DNA of 64,000 nt from Zoroaster sp. YZ-2022 (GCA_029582265.1 CM055816.1:37115357-37179356), one strand, 5' to 3'. Shown: positions 42,927 to 54,462, counted from the first letter of the stretch. Notes: generated from the letters alone by a model not told the origin. Numbers and translations are program-made.

Positions 42927-45900
42927 ATGGAAAACAATAAATATTTATCAAAGTGGACGTTAGCTGAATTGAAAGAGTTTGGTCGCTCGCATAGACCAAT
43001 CATATTAGTACAACACAGAAAGGGTAAAATCGATAAACGGTCTCGCTATCTGGCGGTAAAAAGATATATAAAACGGCATAAACGAAAGCCCTTATATAAA
43101 TTAACAAAGAGTCAACTTGAGGCTGTTATAGAAGCTGAAAGTATTCCGATGAGAGGAGTAGGAAGAAGATATTTGCGAAAAGATTTGTATAAGATTGTAA
43201 AAGATTGGCGCGCTGGTGTTTTAGAATTTGATGAACCAGCGATTGATGGTGGAGGATATTTACGTCGACGAATAATGACCGTTCTGCTGAATCGTATCAA
43301 AGAAAAAGATTTAAACAAGTTTTGGGAAGCGGCAAAGCCAGCGATTAGAGCCAAGTTTTTTTAGACTTGCGAGAATATACGTCATTTAAGTTTATGATAT
43401 ATATACGTATAAAATTACGTAAAGATAAACCGGACGGTACTACCGATTATGAAGATCCTAGTTTTCATAATAATGGACAAATTGTTTTATTGAATTTGGA
43501 TGGTATTGAAAATGTATTCGTTACCGTTATTTCACAAATTCAAGAGTCTTTAGAAAAATGGACGCAAAAGGGTTCTGGATGGGTATAGAGAGTATAGAGT
43601 ATAGAGAGTATAGAGAGTATGAATATTACGATCTCGAGATATCAGCCTTTGAGGGATGGTTCTTATATCGAGTTATGCGACTACCTAAAAAATAAAAAAG
43701 CGTGCATCAACGTAAAAAACAAAGACGACGATTGTTTGCGTTGGTCGTTGCGCAGCGCTCTTTTTCCCGCAAACAAGAATGGTGATAGACTGTCTAGCTA
43801 TCCGACGGAAGACGGTTTAAATTTTGATAATATCGACGCTCCGACCCCGATTGATCAAATAAAAAAGTAGAGAAACAAAATGGTATCGCGCTAAACGTTT
43901 TTGGTTACGAATCAAACTCATTTATAGTTTACAAACTTAGCGATCAACTTGAGACTATAGATCGTATTAATTTATTATTAATTCATAAAGAAAATAAATC
44001 TCACTACGTTTGGATTAAAGATATAAATAAATTACTTTTCGATCAAACGAAACATAACGAGCGTAAACAATTTTGTTTGAGATGTTTACAGGGTTACTCA
44101 ACGGAAGCGTATCTTGAGAATCACATAACAATGTGTAAGGGAATAAACGACAGACCGACAAAGTTCGTGATGCCTGAAAAGGGTAAAAATGATCCGCTAA
44201 AATTTATAAATTTTCATAGAAAGATGAAAGTTCCTTTCGTTATAATACGCCGACTTTGAAAGTATAATTAAAAAGATTGACGATGTGAATACTACTAATA
44301 CTAAAAAACTGCAAGAACACGTTATTTGCGGTTATTCGTACACGTCGTTGTTCGGTGCGACGGTGAAACTTGTCCTCCCGTTGTATACCGAGGAGAAGAT
44401 GCAGCGGAGCATTTTTTAAATAAATTACAAAAACAAGTAGAACGCAGCAATGAGATATTTAGAAATCCTAAAAAAATGTTTATGAAAAGAGACGATGAAG
44501 AAGATTTCAAAAATGCTAAAAAGTGTTGGATATGCGAAAAACATTTTATGAGAAAAGATGATTTGGAAGACTTTTTACGAGATTAGCGAGTGTTGTAAAA
44601 AAGGTGCGATGAAATGTGTCAAATGTAAAAAGAAATTTGGCGCGTTTTGCGTCAAGTTTAGTCGAGTACGCGATCATTGTCACGTGACCGGGAAATATAG
44701 AGGAGCGGCGCATAGTAAATGTAACTTGCAACTAAGTTTAAAACTGAACAAAACTTTTATTCCGGTCGTATTTCATAATTTGCGAGGATACGACTCTCAT
44801 CTCATTATGCAAGCCACGAGTCAAACGCGAGGAAATCTAACGTGTATTCCAAACAATATGGAAAAGTACATATCTTTTTCAATCGGGCAACTGCGATTTA
44901 TCGACAGCGCTCAATTTTTACTCGCTTCGCTCGATAAACTTGTAAAATCGAACGACGTTTTTTCAATCGTTAAAGAGTACGAGCGCGATTTAGAAAAAAA
45001 ATAATCTTTTAAAACAAAAGGGTATTTATCCTTACGAGTACATGGACTCTTTCGAACGTTTTAAAGAAACGCGTCTTCCTCTGATAGAATCTTTTTATAG
45101 TAGTTTGAATGACGAACGCATTACTAAAAAGAGTACGATTACGCCAAAAACGTTTGGAAAACCTTCGAGTGTAAAAATTTAGGAGATTATCACGATGTGT
45201 ACGTGCGTACGGATACTTGCTTATTGGCGGACGTGTTTGAAAATGTTCGTACCACTTGTATGAAACAATACGGGTTAGATCCAGCTCATTATTATACCGG
45301 CCCAGGATTGAGCTGGGACGCATTGCTTAAACATTCTAAGATAAATTTAGAATTGTTGACGGATTATGACATGCATTTATTTATAGAAAAAGGTACTAGA
45401 GGAGGAACGTGTATGGTAAGTAAACGATACGCAAAAGCAAACAATTACGATGAAACGAAACCTAGGACTTTTATACAATATTTAGACGCGAAAAATTTAT
45501 ACGGCTATGCGATGAGTCAACCTTTGCCGACTAGTAATTTTAAATGGTTGACTCGTAATCAAATGGATAGACTCTTAGAAAAAGGAATAATACGTGGAAA
45601 AGGATGCATTTTAGAAGTTGATTTAGAATATTGTCGAGAATTACACGATTCTCACAATGCATATCCACTCGCGCCAGAGTCGTTGAAGGTACCGAAAGAA
45701 TGGATGTCTGACTATCAACAGGAGTTATTAAAAGGCAAACCCGCTCCAAACGTTACAAAATTAGTTTACAATTTATACGATAAATCAAACTACGTGCTTC
45801 ATTATCGTAATTTACAATTGTATTTACAACTCGGCATGAAACTGACTAAAATTCATCGCGTTTTAGAATTTGATGAATCGCCTTGGATGAAATCGTACAT

Positions 45901-46797
45901 CGATTTAAATACCCAACTCAGAAAAGACGCAACGTCAGATTTTGAAAAAGATTTGTACAAACTCGTGAACAATTCAGTCTATGGAAAAACGATGGAAAAT
46001 GTACGAAATCGCGTCAACGTGAATTTGAAACGCCTCAACGATGAAAAAGCAGAAAATCAAATTCGTGCATTAATCGCGAAACCAAATTTTGCCGAGGTTA
46101 GGATTTTCGATCACGATCTAGCGGCGCTTCACATGCATAAAACAAAACTTTTACTCAACCGTCCAGTATACGTAGGAATGAGCATACTGGATTTATCTAA
46201 AGCTTACATGTATGATTGTTATTACAATCATTTAAAAAAGAAATACGACGACAAGTGTAATTTACTTTACACGCATACGGATAGCTTGTTCCTCGAGATT
46301 GAAACGGAAGACGTTTATAAAGATTTATATAAAGATGTGGATTTATACGATTTTAGTAATTATAAGAAAGATCATTTCTTATATTCTGAAGAGAATAAAA
46401 AAGTGATTGGAAAATTTAAAGATGAGACAGCTGGCGTAGCTATTTCTGAATTTGTAGGTTTAAGACCAAAAATGTACTCGATACATTTATCGAAAGAAAT
46501 AGAAATTAAAAAAAAGCTACTAGCTTAAGACCTAGCGTTTTATCGAGAGAATTTAAAAAAAGCTAAAGGCGTTAAAAAACAAGTTTTAGAAAAAAAATTA
46601 ACCACGAAAACTTTAAAGATGTTTTATTTGAAAATGAAACGTATCATCACAAGATGAATTTTATTAGAAACAAGGGTCATCATCTTTACACTATAAAAGT
46701 TGACAAAAAATCGTTAGACGGTCTCGATACAAAGAGATATATTTTACTAGATGGAATACATACTTTAGCTTACGGTCATTATAAAATTTCAGAGTAA
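42927..46797 (+). pseudogene. Protein-primed DNA polymerase B, frameshifted, catalytic motif C altered
   Basis: It spans about 1290 codons in at least eight frame segments. The order is SAP-like N terminus (YLSKWTLAELKEFGRSH), N-terminal domain (ISRYQPLRDGSYIEL), Cys-rich segment (FCLRCLQGYS), exonuclease motif I (YADFES, split by a frameshift near 44250), zinc-binding VRDHCHVTGKYRGAAH, HNLRGYDSHLIM (exo II), then a long open polymerase frame (45197-46528) with [17 protein letters not shown] and [17 protein letters not shown]. Motif C reads YTHTDS instead of YTDTDS (GAT to CAT at 46273-46275), which removes a metal-binding Asp. A TATAGAG repeat interrupts it near 43590. The stop at 46795-46797 overlaps the end of the integrase on the other strand. 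Confidence 0.9.
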
Positions 46798-47757
46798 TTT
46801 TTTAGGAGGATTTTCCGTATCTCGAGGAACAATTTGTAATTCTTCTCTTACAAAACTACGTTTGGGGCCCGCCTCTAAATAATACAAGATGGGTTGATGT
46901 TGAGCTTTTATAGTTTTACCTAAACTATAATTTTGTATAGACCATATAGGATCGGTCGCGCGACGTCTCGTATCTTGTTCAGCTACACCGGGTGCGTATA
47001 AATACCGAACTAGAGCGTTCGCATTAATTCTTTTTTCAACAGCAACTTTTTTAATAGCCGGTGAGGCTGGATTTTGCTCGACGAGTTGTAATTTAATAGC
47101 ATATTTAGGTTTTAAATGTATGAGTCTGGTCGTTTCGTTATTTAACGCTTTTACGACCAACGGTAATCTTTTAACCCATTCTCTCGATCTTTCATCCGTT
47201 GTTATTTCTTTAGCGTATTGATGAGAAAATGTTCTTTCGGCTAAAGTTCTATTAAATCGCTCTACTATACCCTGAGCTCTATGATTCCCGGCTTGGCTTC
47301 TTTGGATTTTTACATCGTGTTGACTCATGATTTTAGCGACGCTCGACATAAATTCTTTTCCAGGATCGACTTTTAAAGTTTTTGGCCAAGTGAGCGGGCT
47401 CCGCCTATAATTTTTTTCAAACGCTAGACTGACTTGAGCGGCAGTTTTATCGATTAGCGGTTCCGCTTCTTTATATCTGCAGGCTTCATCCGCAACGGTT
47501 AACGCGTACTTGTACGTCTTTTTACCTACACTATCGTGAGGAAGAAACAATAAATCATTTGAACTGGTCGGTCTAGGAATGTATTTAGGATAGGGTAAAT
47601 AAATTTGCCACAACGCTTGCTTTTTTATCCACTGCCGGACTATTGTAGGAGAAATTTTTGTTTCTTGAGCTAATTTTTTAATCGCGCCGAGACCTTTCCA
47701 GTATCCTTTCGGACTATAATAGACGTTTTCTAGCTTTAATCTCGTACGCTTATCCAT
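46789..47757 (-). CDS. Polinton integrase (rve family), 322 aa, internally deleted
   Basis: The frame is open and closely related to 35949-36962. Compared with that copy, 12 codons are missing immediately before the first catalytic Asp, so the strand leading into the active site is shortened although the Asp itself seems to remain (SSNDLLFLPHD). The second Asp (KVDPGKEF) and the Glu (GIVERFNRTL) are present. The C-terminal 'DPIWSIQNYSLGKTI' block is kept. It was probably inactivated without a frameshift. It is convergent with PolB and overlaps it by a few bases. Confidence 0.88.
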   Translation of the reverse strand: MDKRTRLKLENVYYSPKGYWKGLGAIKKLAQETKISPTIVRQWIKKQALWQIYLPYPKYIPRPTSSNDLLFLPHDSVGKKTYKYALTVADEACRYKEAEPLIDKTAAQVSLAFEKNYRRSPLTWPKTLKVDPGKEFMSSVAKIMSQHDVKIQRSQAGNHRAQGIVERFNRTLAERTFSHQYAKEITTDERSREWVKRLPLVVKALNNETTRLIHLKPKYAIKLQLVEQNPASPAIKKVAVEKRINANALVRYLYAPGVAEQDTRRRATDPIWSIQNYSLGKTIKAQHQPILYYLEAGPKRSFVREELQIVPRDTENPPKKLL

Positions 47758-47830
47758 TTAATATTTATAAAATAACAAAAAATTATTCGTTAGACATGAC
47801 AGAGTCTGGTAAAATTCCTTGTTGAACTAA

Positions 47831-48019
47831 TCACGTTTGAGTCATTAAAGCCGCTCCAACCGTCGTGGTGAGTTTTAGTCCATCGTTTATATCCAACTTT
47901 CCTAAATCGGCTGGATTTATTTTTAATACTTGTTTACCGAGCATGCTGTATAAAACGGATAAAAGTCCTACAACGGCACCGTGATAAGCTGAATTAACGA
48001 TTCTTTTTCTATCCATCAT
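47831..48019 (-). CDS. 62-residue Polinton protein
   Basis: Intact. A hydrophobic N-terminal half (SAYHGAVVGLLSVLYSML) is followed by a short conserved soluble part (INPADLGKLDINDGLKL) and a Thr/Ala-rich end. It is conserved in element 1, where two exons' worth of sequence are split by a CACTA insertion. It may be a small membrane protein. Function unknown. Confidence 0.7.
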   Translation of the reverse strand: MMDRKRIVNSAYHGAVVGLLSVLYSMLGKQVLKINPADLGKLDINDGLKLTTTVGAALMTQT

Positions 48020-48055
48020 ATTTTATAGGTGGTAAATATAATTTAAAAAAAAAAC

Positions 48056-48492
48056 TTATTCCATTTTAAAAACATTTATCGTCGCTTTGCCAGCGTGAGC
48101 GCTTGCGCCGCGTAGCGCTTTCTGTTCTTTTTCCTCCATTGTAATCGCTGGCGACGGAGTTTTTATATTTTGTTGTTGGTGGTAAATGTAATAAGCAAAA
48201 CCTATTAAACCTATTAAACCAAAACCGACGTAGTAGTAGTTTATTCCAGCGCTTTCTTCTTTTATTGCTGGTGTAGTTAAATTTTATTTTTTTACATAAT
48301 GAGTTTTGACAGCGCCCTTTTTTAATTTTTTTTTTTTTTTTTTTATTAACTTCCGCGTTTTTTTTTACCAGCAGCGACTCTATTTAGATTTTTTATTTTC
48401 TTACTGATCGCTGGTGTTTTCGTTACTGTCAACGGAGTTGCCGAGGGCTCCACATTCTGCTGCTGCGCATTCTCCAACTCGTTCGTTTCCAT
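48056..48492 (-). pseudogene. Basic membrane protein, frameshifted
   Basis: The start METNELENAQQQ and TVTKTP, then NLNRVAAGKK, match the element 1 copy. The frame breaks in long A runs near 48320-48360 (a Lys-rich tract in the intact gene). The end has EESAGINYYYVGFGLIGLIG (membrane helix) and terminates NVFKME. The A-rich tract is prone to slippage. It may be a DNA-binding, membrane-attached virion protein; this is inferred from charge and helix only. Confidence 0.6.
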
Positions 48493-49021
48493 CGCTTTTA
48501 TTATCTATACAAGATTCTTCTTTTCTTTTTAAATGTTTTGCCGTAATTAACATCGCGGTGATCGGGGCCAAATACATGCCGTACTTGTATTATATTTCAC
48601 ACGCTACGGAAGAAAGAAGGCTAGAAATGAATGGATCTTTTTCTAAATCTGTAATTAATTTACCTTCGTCGTCAATTTCAAAATGATATCCATATAAATC
48701 AACGTAGTTTATACTATATCCTAATCCTTTGACATATAATGTTAGAATGGCGCCACCTAAAGACGATGTTAGGTCGTGACCTAATTTAGTTTCGTATTGC
48801 GTGTATAATACATCTCGCTCCTCCGCCGACAAAGCTTCAATGTCGCTGACGGAATACTCTTTACCGAAAATGTTTTTTGAATCTCCTCCTGCTACAACAG
48901 AGAGGAGTCGTTTGTCCCGTTGCTTTTGCTTCAGCAGCAGGCTGTCACTTTCATTAAAATCCATTGATGGTGGGGGTAACATCAATGGTTCTTCGTTTAA
49001 TATGTTTTCAACTTCTTCCAT
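48401..49021 (-). pseudogene. Conserved Polinton protein of unknown function, nonsense mutation
   Basis: The first 143 codons are open (MEEVENILNEEPLMLPPPS, KLGHDLTSSLGGAILTLYVK, GYHFEIDDEGKLITDLEKDP). Then a TAA near 48590 interrupts, while the same frame continues through MYLAPIT and KEESCIDNK to a TAA at 48401-48403. The extended part overlaps the next gene by about 90 bases, as in element 1. Soluble and largely helical by composition. No family recognised. Confidence 0.65.
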
Positions 49022-49044
49022 TTATTATAAGTATTTATAGAACA

Positions 49045-49325
49045 ATTTGAGTAATTTTTAGTAACGATTCAGTAATTACTAAGTAACGATTCAGTAATGA
49101 TTCAGTAATTTTTAGTAACCAATCAGTAATTTTTAGTAACGATTCAGTAACGATTCAGTAATTACTAAGTAACGATTCAGTAATGATTCAGTAATTTTTA
49201 GTAACGATTCGGTAATGATTCAGTAATGTTGAGTAACCAATCAGTAATTTTTAGTAACGATTCAGTAATTACTAAGTAACGATTCAGTAATGATTCAGTA
49301 ATGTTTAGTAACCAATCAATAATGT
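49045..49325 (+). repeat. Iteron array (element 2)
   Basis: About 25 units built on AGTAA(C/T)GATTC, AGTAACCAATC and AGTAATTTTT/AGTAATTACT spaced 10-12 bases apart lie between the ATPase and the unknown gene. The position matches the array at 18305-18432 in element 1, and the shared core on this strand is AGTAAC. Confidence 0.88.
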
Positions 49326-49333
49326 TAAGTAAT

Positions 49334-49954
49334 TTAGTCTAGAATAGCATAATCGGTAGGTTGATCCGTTTTTAAAATCAATTTGCAATGTTTGGCTCGT
49401 TTTAATTTGTCATGCATTTGCTTTCTCAACTCTTTCGTGGGTATGACATCATTTTCTCGAAGACAATTTTCAAACGAGTCTCTATCTTTACAATAAAATA
49501 AACACACCCATTTGAGTTGCTCTCTAAAATCTTTCAATACGCTATTATATTTTTCTGAAATAATCCAACAGCTATGATTGGCGTGTCGACCGCTAAAAGC
49601 TAAGTGCGTCAGCGCGTGCGCCTCATCCTGGGAAAAAAATTTATATCGCAAATCTTTACTCGCGCTACAATCGTCGATGATAAACAACGTTTCGTTTCCT
49701 TTGAATACGTCGCTATAAATTTGTATCGCTTTGTTTAACGTACAACTTTTTAAATCGTCAACGAGCACTCGCTCGTCATTCCAAATCCATTTTCTATTTT
49801 GATAAGTGTCGTTGTCGGCGATGTTGGGGCATAATATGACGATCGTTTCAAAATATTTAAAATATTCTTTTTCTAACAAATTTAAAACAAATTCAGTTTT
49901 TCCACATCCGGTTTGACCACAAATTAATGCAACGTGTGGATATTTCGGCAACAT
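49334..49954 (-). CDS. A32-like genome-packaging ATPase, 206 aa
   Basis: An intact frame. Walker A is GQTGCGKTEF at residues about 13-22. Walker B is TLFIIDDCSAS at about residues 88-98. A downstream 'LAFSGRHANHSCWIISEKY' segment fits the sensor region of FtsK/HerA-type packaging motors of Polintons and large DNA viruses. It pumps the element genome into the capsid. It directly follows the capsid gene on the minus strand, so the two are likely co-expressed. This is one of the few large intact genes in element 2. Confidence 0.9.
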   Translation of the reverse strand: MLPKYPHVALICGQTGCGKTEFVLNLLEKEYFKYFETIVILCPNIADNDTYQNRKWIWNDERVLVDDLKSCTLNKAIQIYSDVFKGNETLFIIDDCSASKDLRYKFFSQDEAHALTHLAFSGRHANHSCWIISEKYNSVLKDFREQLKWVCLFYCKDRDSFENCLRENDVIPTKELRKQMHDKLKRAKHCKLILKTDQPTDYAILD

Positions 49955-50015
49955 CCATTTTAATATTAGTCAAGATGTTAGCGTAGCGTCGCTAGCGTAC
50001 CCGCTAAGTGTAATA

Positions 50016-51290
50016 CTAATAAACGACAGAATCAAAGCGTCCATTTCTTATATTGAGTTGCGCATCCATAATAATAAAAGTGTACATGAATAATTCACCC
50101 GCGGTTTCTGATTCTTTATCCATTTGAATGGTAATTCCTTCGGATAAGTTTTGTACTTGTCTTCCACTTCCATGCATTTTATTGTCGTCGCTAGTTCTCA
50201 TATCTAAAAATAAACCGTATCGATGAAGTAAATAATCGGCTTGTTTGACGTTGGATAAATTTAGGGCTTTAACAACTTGCATAGCGTGTTCTTTGTTTGA
50301 ATCACCAAAATATTTCTAAATTTCTTCCTAATGTTGATACCTTTGCATTCCCTGCGCGTAGAGTTGATTGGGAACGCCTTCGATCGTAATTGAAACTTTA
50401 GCGATTTTTAGATTATAAAATTTCCACGTTTCTTTCACATCGGGCTCTTTGAATAAAAACAATATTCCTTTCATACTTTTTGCGGGTGTATTTATATTTA
50501 TATTCCACGTTGTATTGCGTTTGTTTAATGGGGTCACGCTCTGTCTTAAGACTCGATCAAACAATATCACCAACTTGTCGCTGTATTGATTTTTTATCAT
50601 CGTTGCGAGATGCGGCATATGAACGACTTCATATTCTAAAGAAATCCCACTTATGATATATTTCGCATTATCATCGGTGCTTTTAATCACGTTAGAAAAT
50701 GTATTAAACACGAGTTCGTAAGTCAACCGATCTCCGATCCCCGATTGGTAGTAGGGCTGATGATCGGTGAGTAATTCAAAATCGAGCGGAATGTGATATC
50801 TATTTTTCAAACAATCCGCGATGGCTTAATCTTTTCCTCCGTTGCCTGTGGGAACCGCGTCGCTGGTGCCTACTCTTAATTTAGTTACGTTAGCATCTTC
50901 GATTCCTTGGTAAGCTAGATTTTCACGTTGATCTTTCGTTAACCATTCGTCTTTATAACAATGAAATACATCCGCATCGTCTAATGAAAATATTTAATTT
51001 CCTTCCATTTTAATGATTTTATTTTTTACGATGGCTCTACCTATGTTATGTACCATCGTTCTTGTATCATTGTCCGCAGACTGGAGAACAATGTTGAAGG
51101 CTAATCTAACCGTCCCCGGAACGATGACGTCATTTTTTCCTAAATTTGGAAAACGAACCGTCAACAATTGATTTTCGGTAATGGTGCTTGGATTGTTTGT
51201 AATGACGACTTTTTGACGGAATCCTTTTAATCCCAAAGGTTCTCTTAATCTTCTCTATGGATTGAGTACATCTCCGTACGCATTCATCAT
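50016..51290 (-). pseudogene. Polinton major capsid protein, multiply broken
   Basis: It is closely similar to 16003-17287 throughout. The start lies at 51290 (MMNAYGDVLNP), followed at once by an in-frame TAG where the other copy has Tyr. Further breaks occur near 50994, 50825 and 50320. Conserved landmarks include LLTVRFPNLGKNDVIVP, the RYHIPLDFELLTDHQPYYQS region, ITIEGVPNQLYAQGM and the C terminus NGRFDSVVY. It would form the double jelly-roll capsomer. It is divergent from 51348. Confidence 0.82.
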
Positions 51291-51347
51291 ATTTTATATT
51301 TACAAACTATAAAATATATTTTCTTTTTTTTTTTAAGAAAAAGTAAA
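51291..51347. promoter_or_regulatory. Divergent promoter of capsid and small membrane protein genes
   Basis: 57 bases of AT-rich DNA containing TATATTTACAAACTATAAA, which is also present in the matching gap of element 1 (15985-16001). It separates divergent start codons. Confidence 0.45.
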
Positions 51348-51781
51348 ATGGTGTCACTAGCGATGATGATTGGAGGCGCGGTCGTCAACGCGTTAGCTTT
51401 TACCGGATCAATTTTTTTATTTTCTAGTTTTCGTTCTAGCGATGCAGAACAAGAACGTAAAAGACACGATTTAGCGCTAGAACAACTTACAAAAGCCAGA
51501 GACGAATTTAGTAAAAAGCGGTTAAAATATCTAGATTATTTAAACGAACGAATACAAAAAGAATCAAACGCTAAAAAAAGTTTAATAATATTGACGATGC
51601 GATGAATGAATATTATAACATCACCGGCGAACAATTTGACTTACCTCTTCGCGAACCCAAACTTGAGGATTTTTACGTTCCTAGCGAAGATCAAAAAACG
51701 CGAGAAGTACTATTCATTTTGATTGGTATGAGTATAGTAGGCTACGTAAGTTATAAATTACTGAAAAAAGATAAAACGTAA
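51348..51781 (+). pseudogene. Small two-helix membrane protein, frameshifted
   Basis: The N-terminal membrane helix (MMIGGAVVNALAFTGSIFLF), a charged coil (EQERKRHDLALEQLTKARD) and, after a frameshift near 51590, 'FYVPSEDQKTRE' and a C-terminal helix (VLFILIGMSIVGYVSYKLL) are seen. It is the better preserved form of 15580-15962. The two membrane helices at opposite ends suggest an envelope or inner-membrane role, which is inference. Confidence 0.65.
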
Positions 51782-51788
51782 TTGTAAA

Positions 51789-52238
51789 ATGGTAGAAGGA
51801 AAAAACCCCTTCATCGAGATGGATCCAAATTTTTATTACCCCGAAGATGATGGATATATTGAAGATGATACCATCAACACCCAGTTAGGTATACCAGAAG
51901 AAGAAACATATTTCATAACTTTATCTCAAAAAGATAGATTACGTAAAGATATAGTCGATGATTTTTATAAAAGTATAGGGTATGAACCCATTATAAAAGA
52001 CTATAATAATTTCAAGTATGAACTAGACGATAAAGGAGTGGGTATACTATATTTTATAAGAGGTGATAGCCTTAGCGGCTACGCTAAAGAAATACGTCTA
52101 TCTAATTTGAGAAAAAAAGGCGAATTTTTAAAATTAAGTTCAATAAAAGGTTTAACTAAAAATGATTTAGGACTATTTGATGAAAGTAGAAAAAGCTATA
52201 TTAAATGTTATAAACGAAACAGAAAAACCATTACCTGA
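51789..52238 (+). CDS. Acidic 149-residue Polinton protein of unknown function
   Basis: An open frame with an acidic N terminus (MDPNFYYPEDDGYIEDD) and a mixed alpha/beta pattern (GVGILYFIRGDSLSGYAKEI). It takes the slot of 15174-15565 but shows no clear similarity to it, and its 3' end overlaps the next gene by 62 bases. Function unknown. Confidence 0.55.
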   Translation: MVEGKNPFIEMDPNFYYPEDDGYIEDDTINTQLGIPEEETYFITLSQKDRLRKDIVDDFYKSIGYEPIIKDYNNFKYELDDKGVGILYFIRGDSLSGYAKEIRLSNLRKKGEFLKLSSIKGLTKNDLGLFDESRKSYIKCYKRNRKTIT

Positions 52239-53105
52239 CTATGGCGATAAAGAAATGGATGGTAGAAGGTTACCTTCTATACCGAAACAACGTGTAGAAA
52301 AATCAATACAAGTAGAAGAAGCTATCGAAATGGCGAGAGATCAAACCGCTCAAACGGAATTAAACATTCCATGGCGAGAAGTGTTAGCACTCAATGAAAT
52401 CATGACTAGAAATCGAGGTGAACAATTAGATCTTTTAACTAAATTAAAAGTACTCAATCAAAAAATATCTGATATTCAAGAATTAATTTCCGACGCTGAA
52501 GAAAGAGGGCTTGATGTTAGCGAAAAAGATCGTCGCGAGTTGCAAAAACTAAAAGATGACAAACGAATTATCGTAGAGCAAAGAGATGCGCCTGGTTATG
52601 TTCTTCATAGTCAAATCAATAGAATTAAAGAAACTTTTCAAAAAATGTTAGAAAGAGATGTCACGTTGGGGGATAAAATTAAAACTTTATTTAGAGAACA
52701 AGGTGTAACGATCGTTAGTTTATTAACGGCTGTTAGTATGACCCTCGCTTTTATCGTCGAATCAATCGCCAATGCTGTAAATACAGCTTTACCAAAACCT
52801 ACACCCGCACCAAAACCTGCGCCGCCAAAACCTGCGCCGCCGGAACCAACACCGGCGCCCACGCCAGAACCTAAACCGAGCGGCGGTGTAAAAGAGTGGA
52901 TACAAAAAACATTAAAAAAGCTAGCGAGTGTATTAGCAAAACTCGGAGAAAAAGCTTTAGCCGCTTTACCGGGTATTATCGGTGCGGTTATAAGTTGGTT
53001 ATTTATAAAACAGCTTCCAGCGTCGTCACATGGGCGGCAGAACATTTGTGGCTAGCCTTAACCGGGATTGGAGTTTTAATTTTATCTTATATAAAACGCT
53101 CATAA
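52177..53105 (+). pseudogene. Pro-rich coiled-coil protein with C-terminal membrane segments
   Basis: Open for 292 residues, then a frameshift near 53010; the conserved end (LWLALTGIGVLILSYIK) continues to a stop at 53105. Parts in order: an N-terminal acidic region, a coiled coil (LLTKLKVLNQKISDIQELI), a hydrophobic segment (VSLLTAVSMTLAFIVESIA), about 40 residues of KP/AP repeats, then LAALPGIIGAVISWLF and the terminal helix. It matches 14049-15179. The amphipathic tail may act on membranes. Confidence 0.7.
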
Positions 53106-54425
53106 GTAATCACTGCTAATCCAGCCAATATCGCGAAACCAATAATTAAAGCATTTTTTTCGTCTTGGTGCGTTGCGTCCTGGGTAGAGGTAGGGGGAGA
53201 GCCGAGGCTTTTTAGATCTTCTTGGACATGCTGCGGCGTTGGTGCATCTGGAACAGTATTCTTAGGTAGCTGTACCGCTATAGGTAGTGGTAAAGAAAGC
53301 AACGTTGAATTCGTGTCTTGATTTAATCCTAATGATAAATCTGACGTTGCGATTAAAATATTATTGTTGTATCCTACGTACGTACCTATATGCATACTCA
53401 TATCGCTTGGCATGAGATATAAATTTTCCCCGATCGCAAAGTTTAATTGCGATCGAGCGTATTTTAAATTATCTTGATATTGTTGAATAGATTTTTCTAA
53501 ATCTACGGGGGAATCGATCAAAGCATCCACACTATTTAAAAATTCGCGCTGTGCATCTAAACCGGTACCACCTGTAAACAATGAGGTTTTTGCTTGCACT
53601 TGAGCTCCTAATAATGCGTAAACGTACGTTCTTATAGAATCGTTAATTCGTTCTGTACCGATATCTGTAAAACCTCTAAACTCATCGATTATAAATTTTG
53701 TCCAAGCGAGCTCTGTAGATGGAGATTGTAAAATGTAACCGATCGTATATGTCGAGGGATGATCTCCAAAACTCATTTTTGTTGCAGTTTTATAATAATC
53801 GTAATCGCCCACCTCGGTAGAGATGACATTCAAACTAGAATTATCGTAGTCTTTTCCAGGCACCGCTTTGTAGCCGTCGTTATCGTAATAATAGGCCGTT
53901 CCCAATCCTGACGAGTTTTTGTCTACGCGTTGTTTCCAATTAGAAACTTGTGAAAGGTGAAAGTCTTTACATATTTTTTTATACGCGCTAATGTCTATAT
54001 TGTTGTCGAATGCGCTAAAATAATTTTGAAAAGACGTGGGGCAACTAATTTCTTTGAGTAATCGTCTCATTTGATAATAGACGTGAAATCTCAAAAAAAC
54101 TACGAATCATCCTATTCGAATGATTTAAATGTTTATAACTCACGCCGCATCTCGTCGTACTGCAATACGTTACAAAATTCATTTGATTTTGATAACATTT
54201 TAGCGGATTAGAATTTCAACTATTTACAATCTCGTCGCTATTAACGCGAGGCAACTTGTAGTTGCTAAAAACATTGTCGAGTTGTACGTTAAAAAACTCT
54301 GTTTCATTGACGTAAATATTCATAGTCGTCAAATCGCTAGCATTAAAATTTTGAGGCGTACTAAAATTTCCAGATTGCGGATATGGAAACGAAAAATTAT
54401 TCTGAAACGCTAATGGAAACGTAAT
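53087..54425 (-). pseudogene. Large conserved Polinton protein, start codon lost and frameshifted
   Basis: The long frame 53087-54094 matches residues from about 105 of 12648-14037, including QMRRLLKE, 'YDYYKTATKMSFGDHPSTYT' and the C-terminal anchor (NALIIGFAILAGLAVITYE). The upstream part is in other frames to 54425, where the expected ATG reads ATT. Thus both translation start and frame are lost. The C terminus overlaps the gene at 52177-53105 by 19 bases, tail to tail. Probably structural; no named family. Confidence 0.7.
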
Positions 54426-54462
54426 TATTATTATATTAAAATTATAAATTTTTAATAATAAA
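54426..54462. promoter_or_regulatory. 37-bp divergent promoter
   Basis: Made of A and T only apart from two bases, with repeated ATTATT/AATAAT on either side. It corresponds to 12612-12647. Confidence 0.5.
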
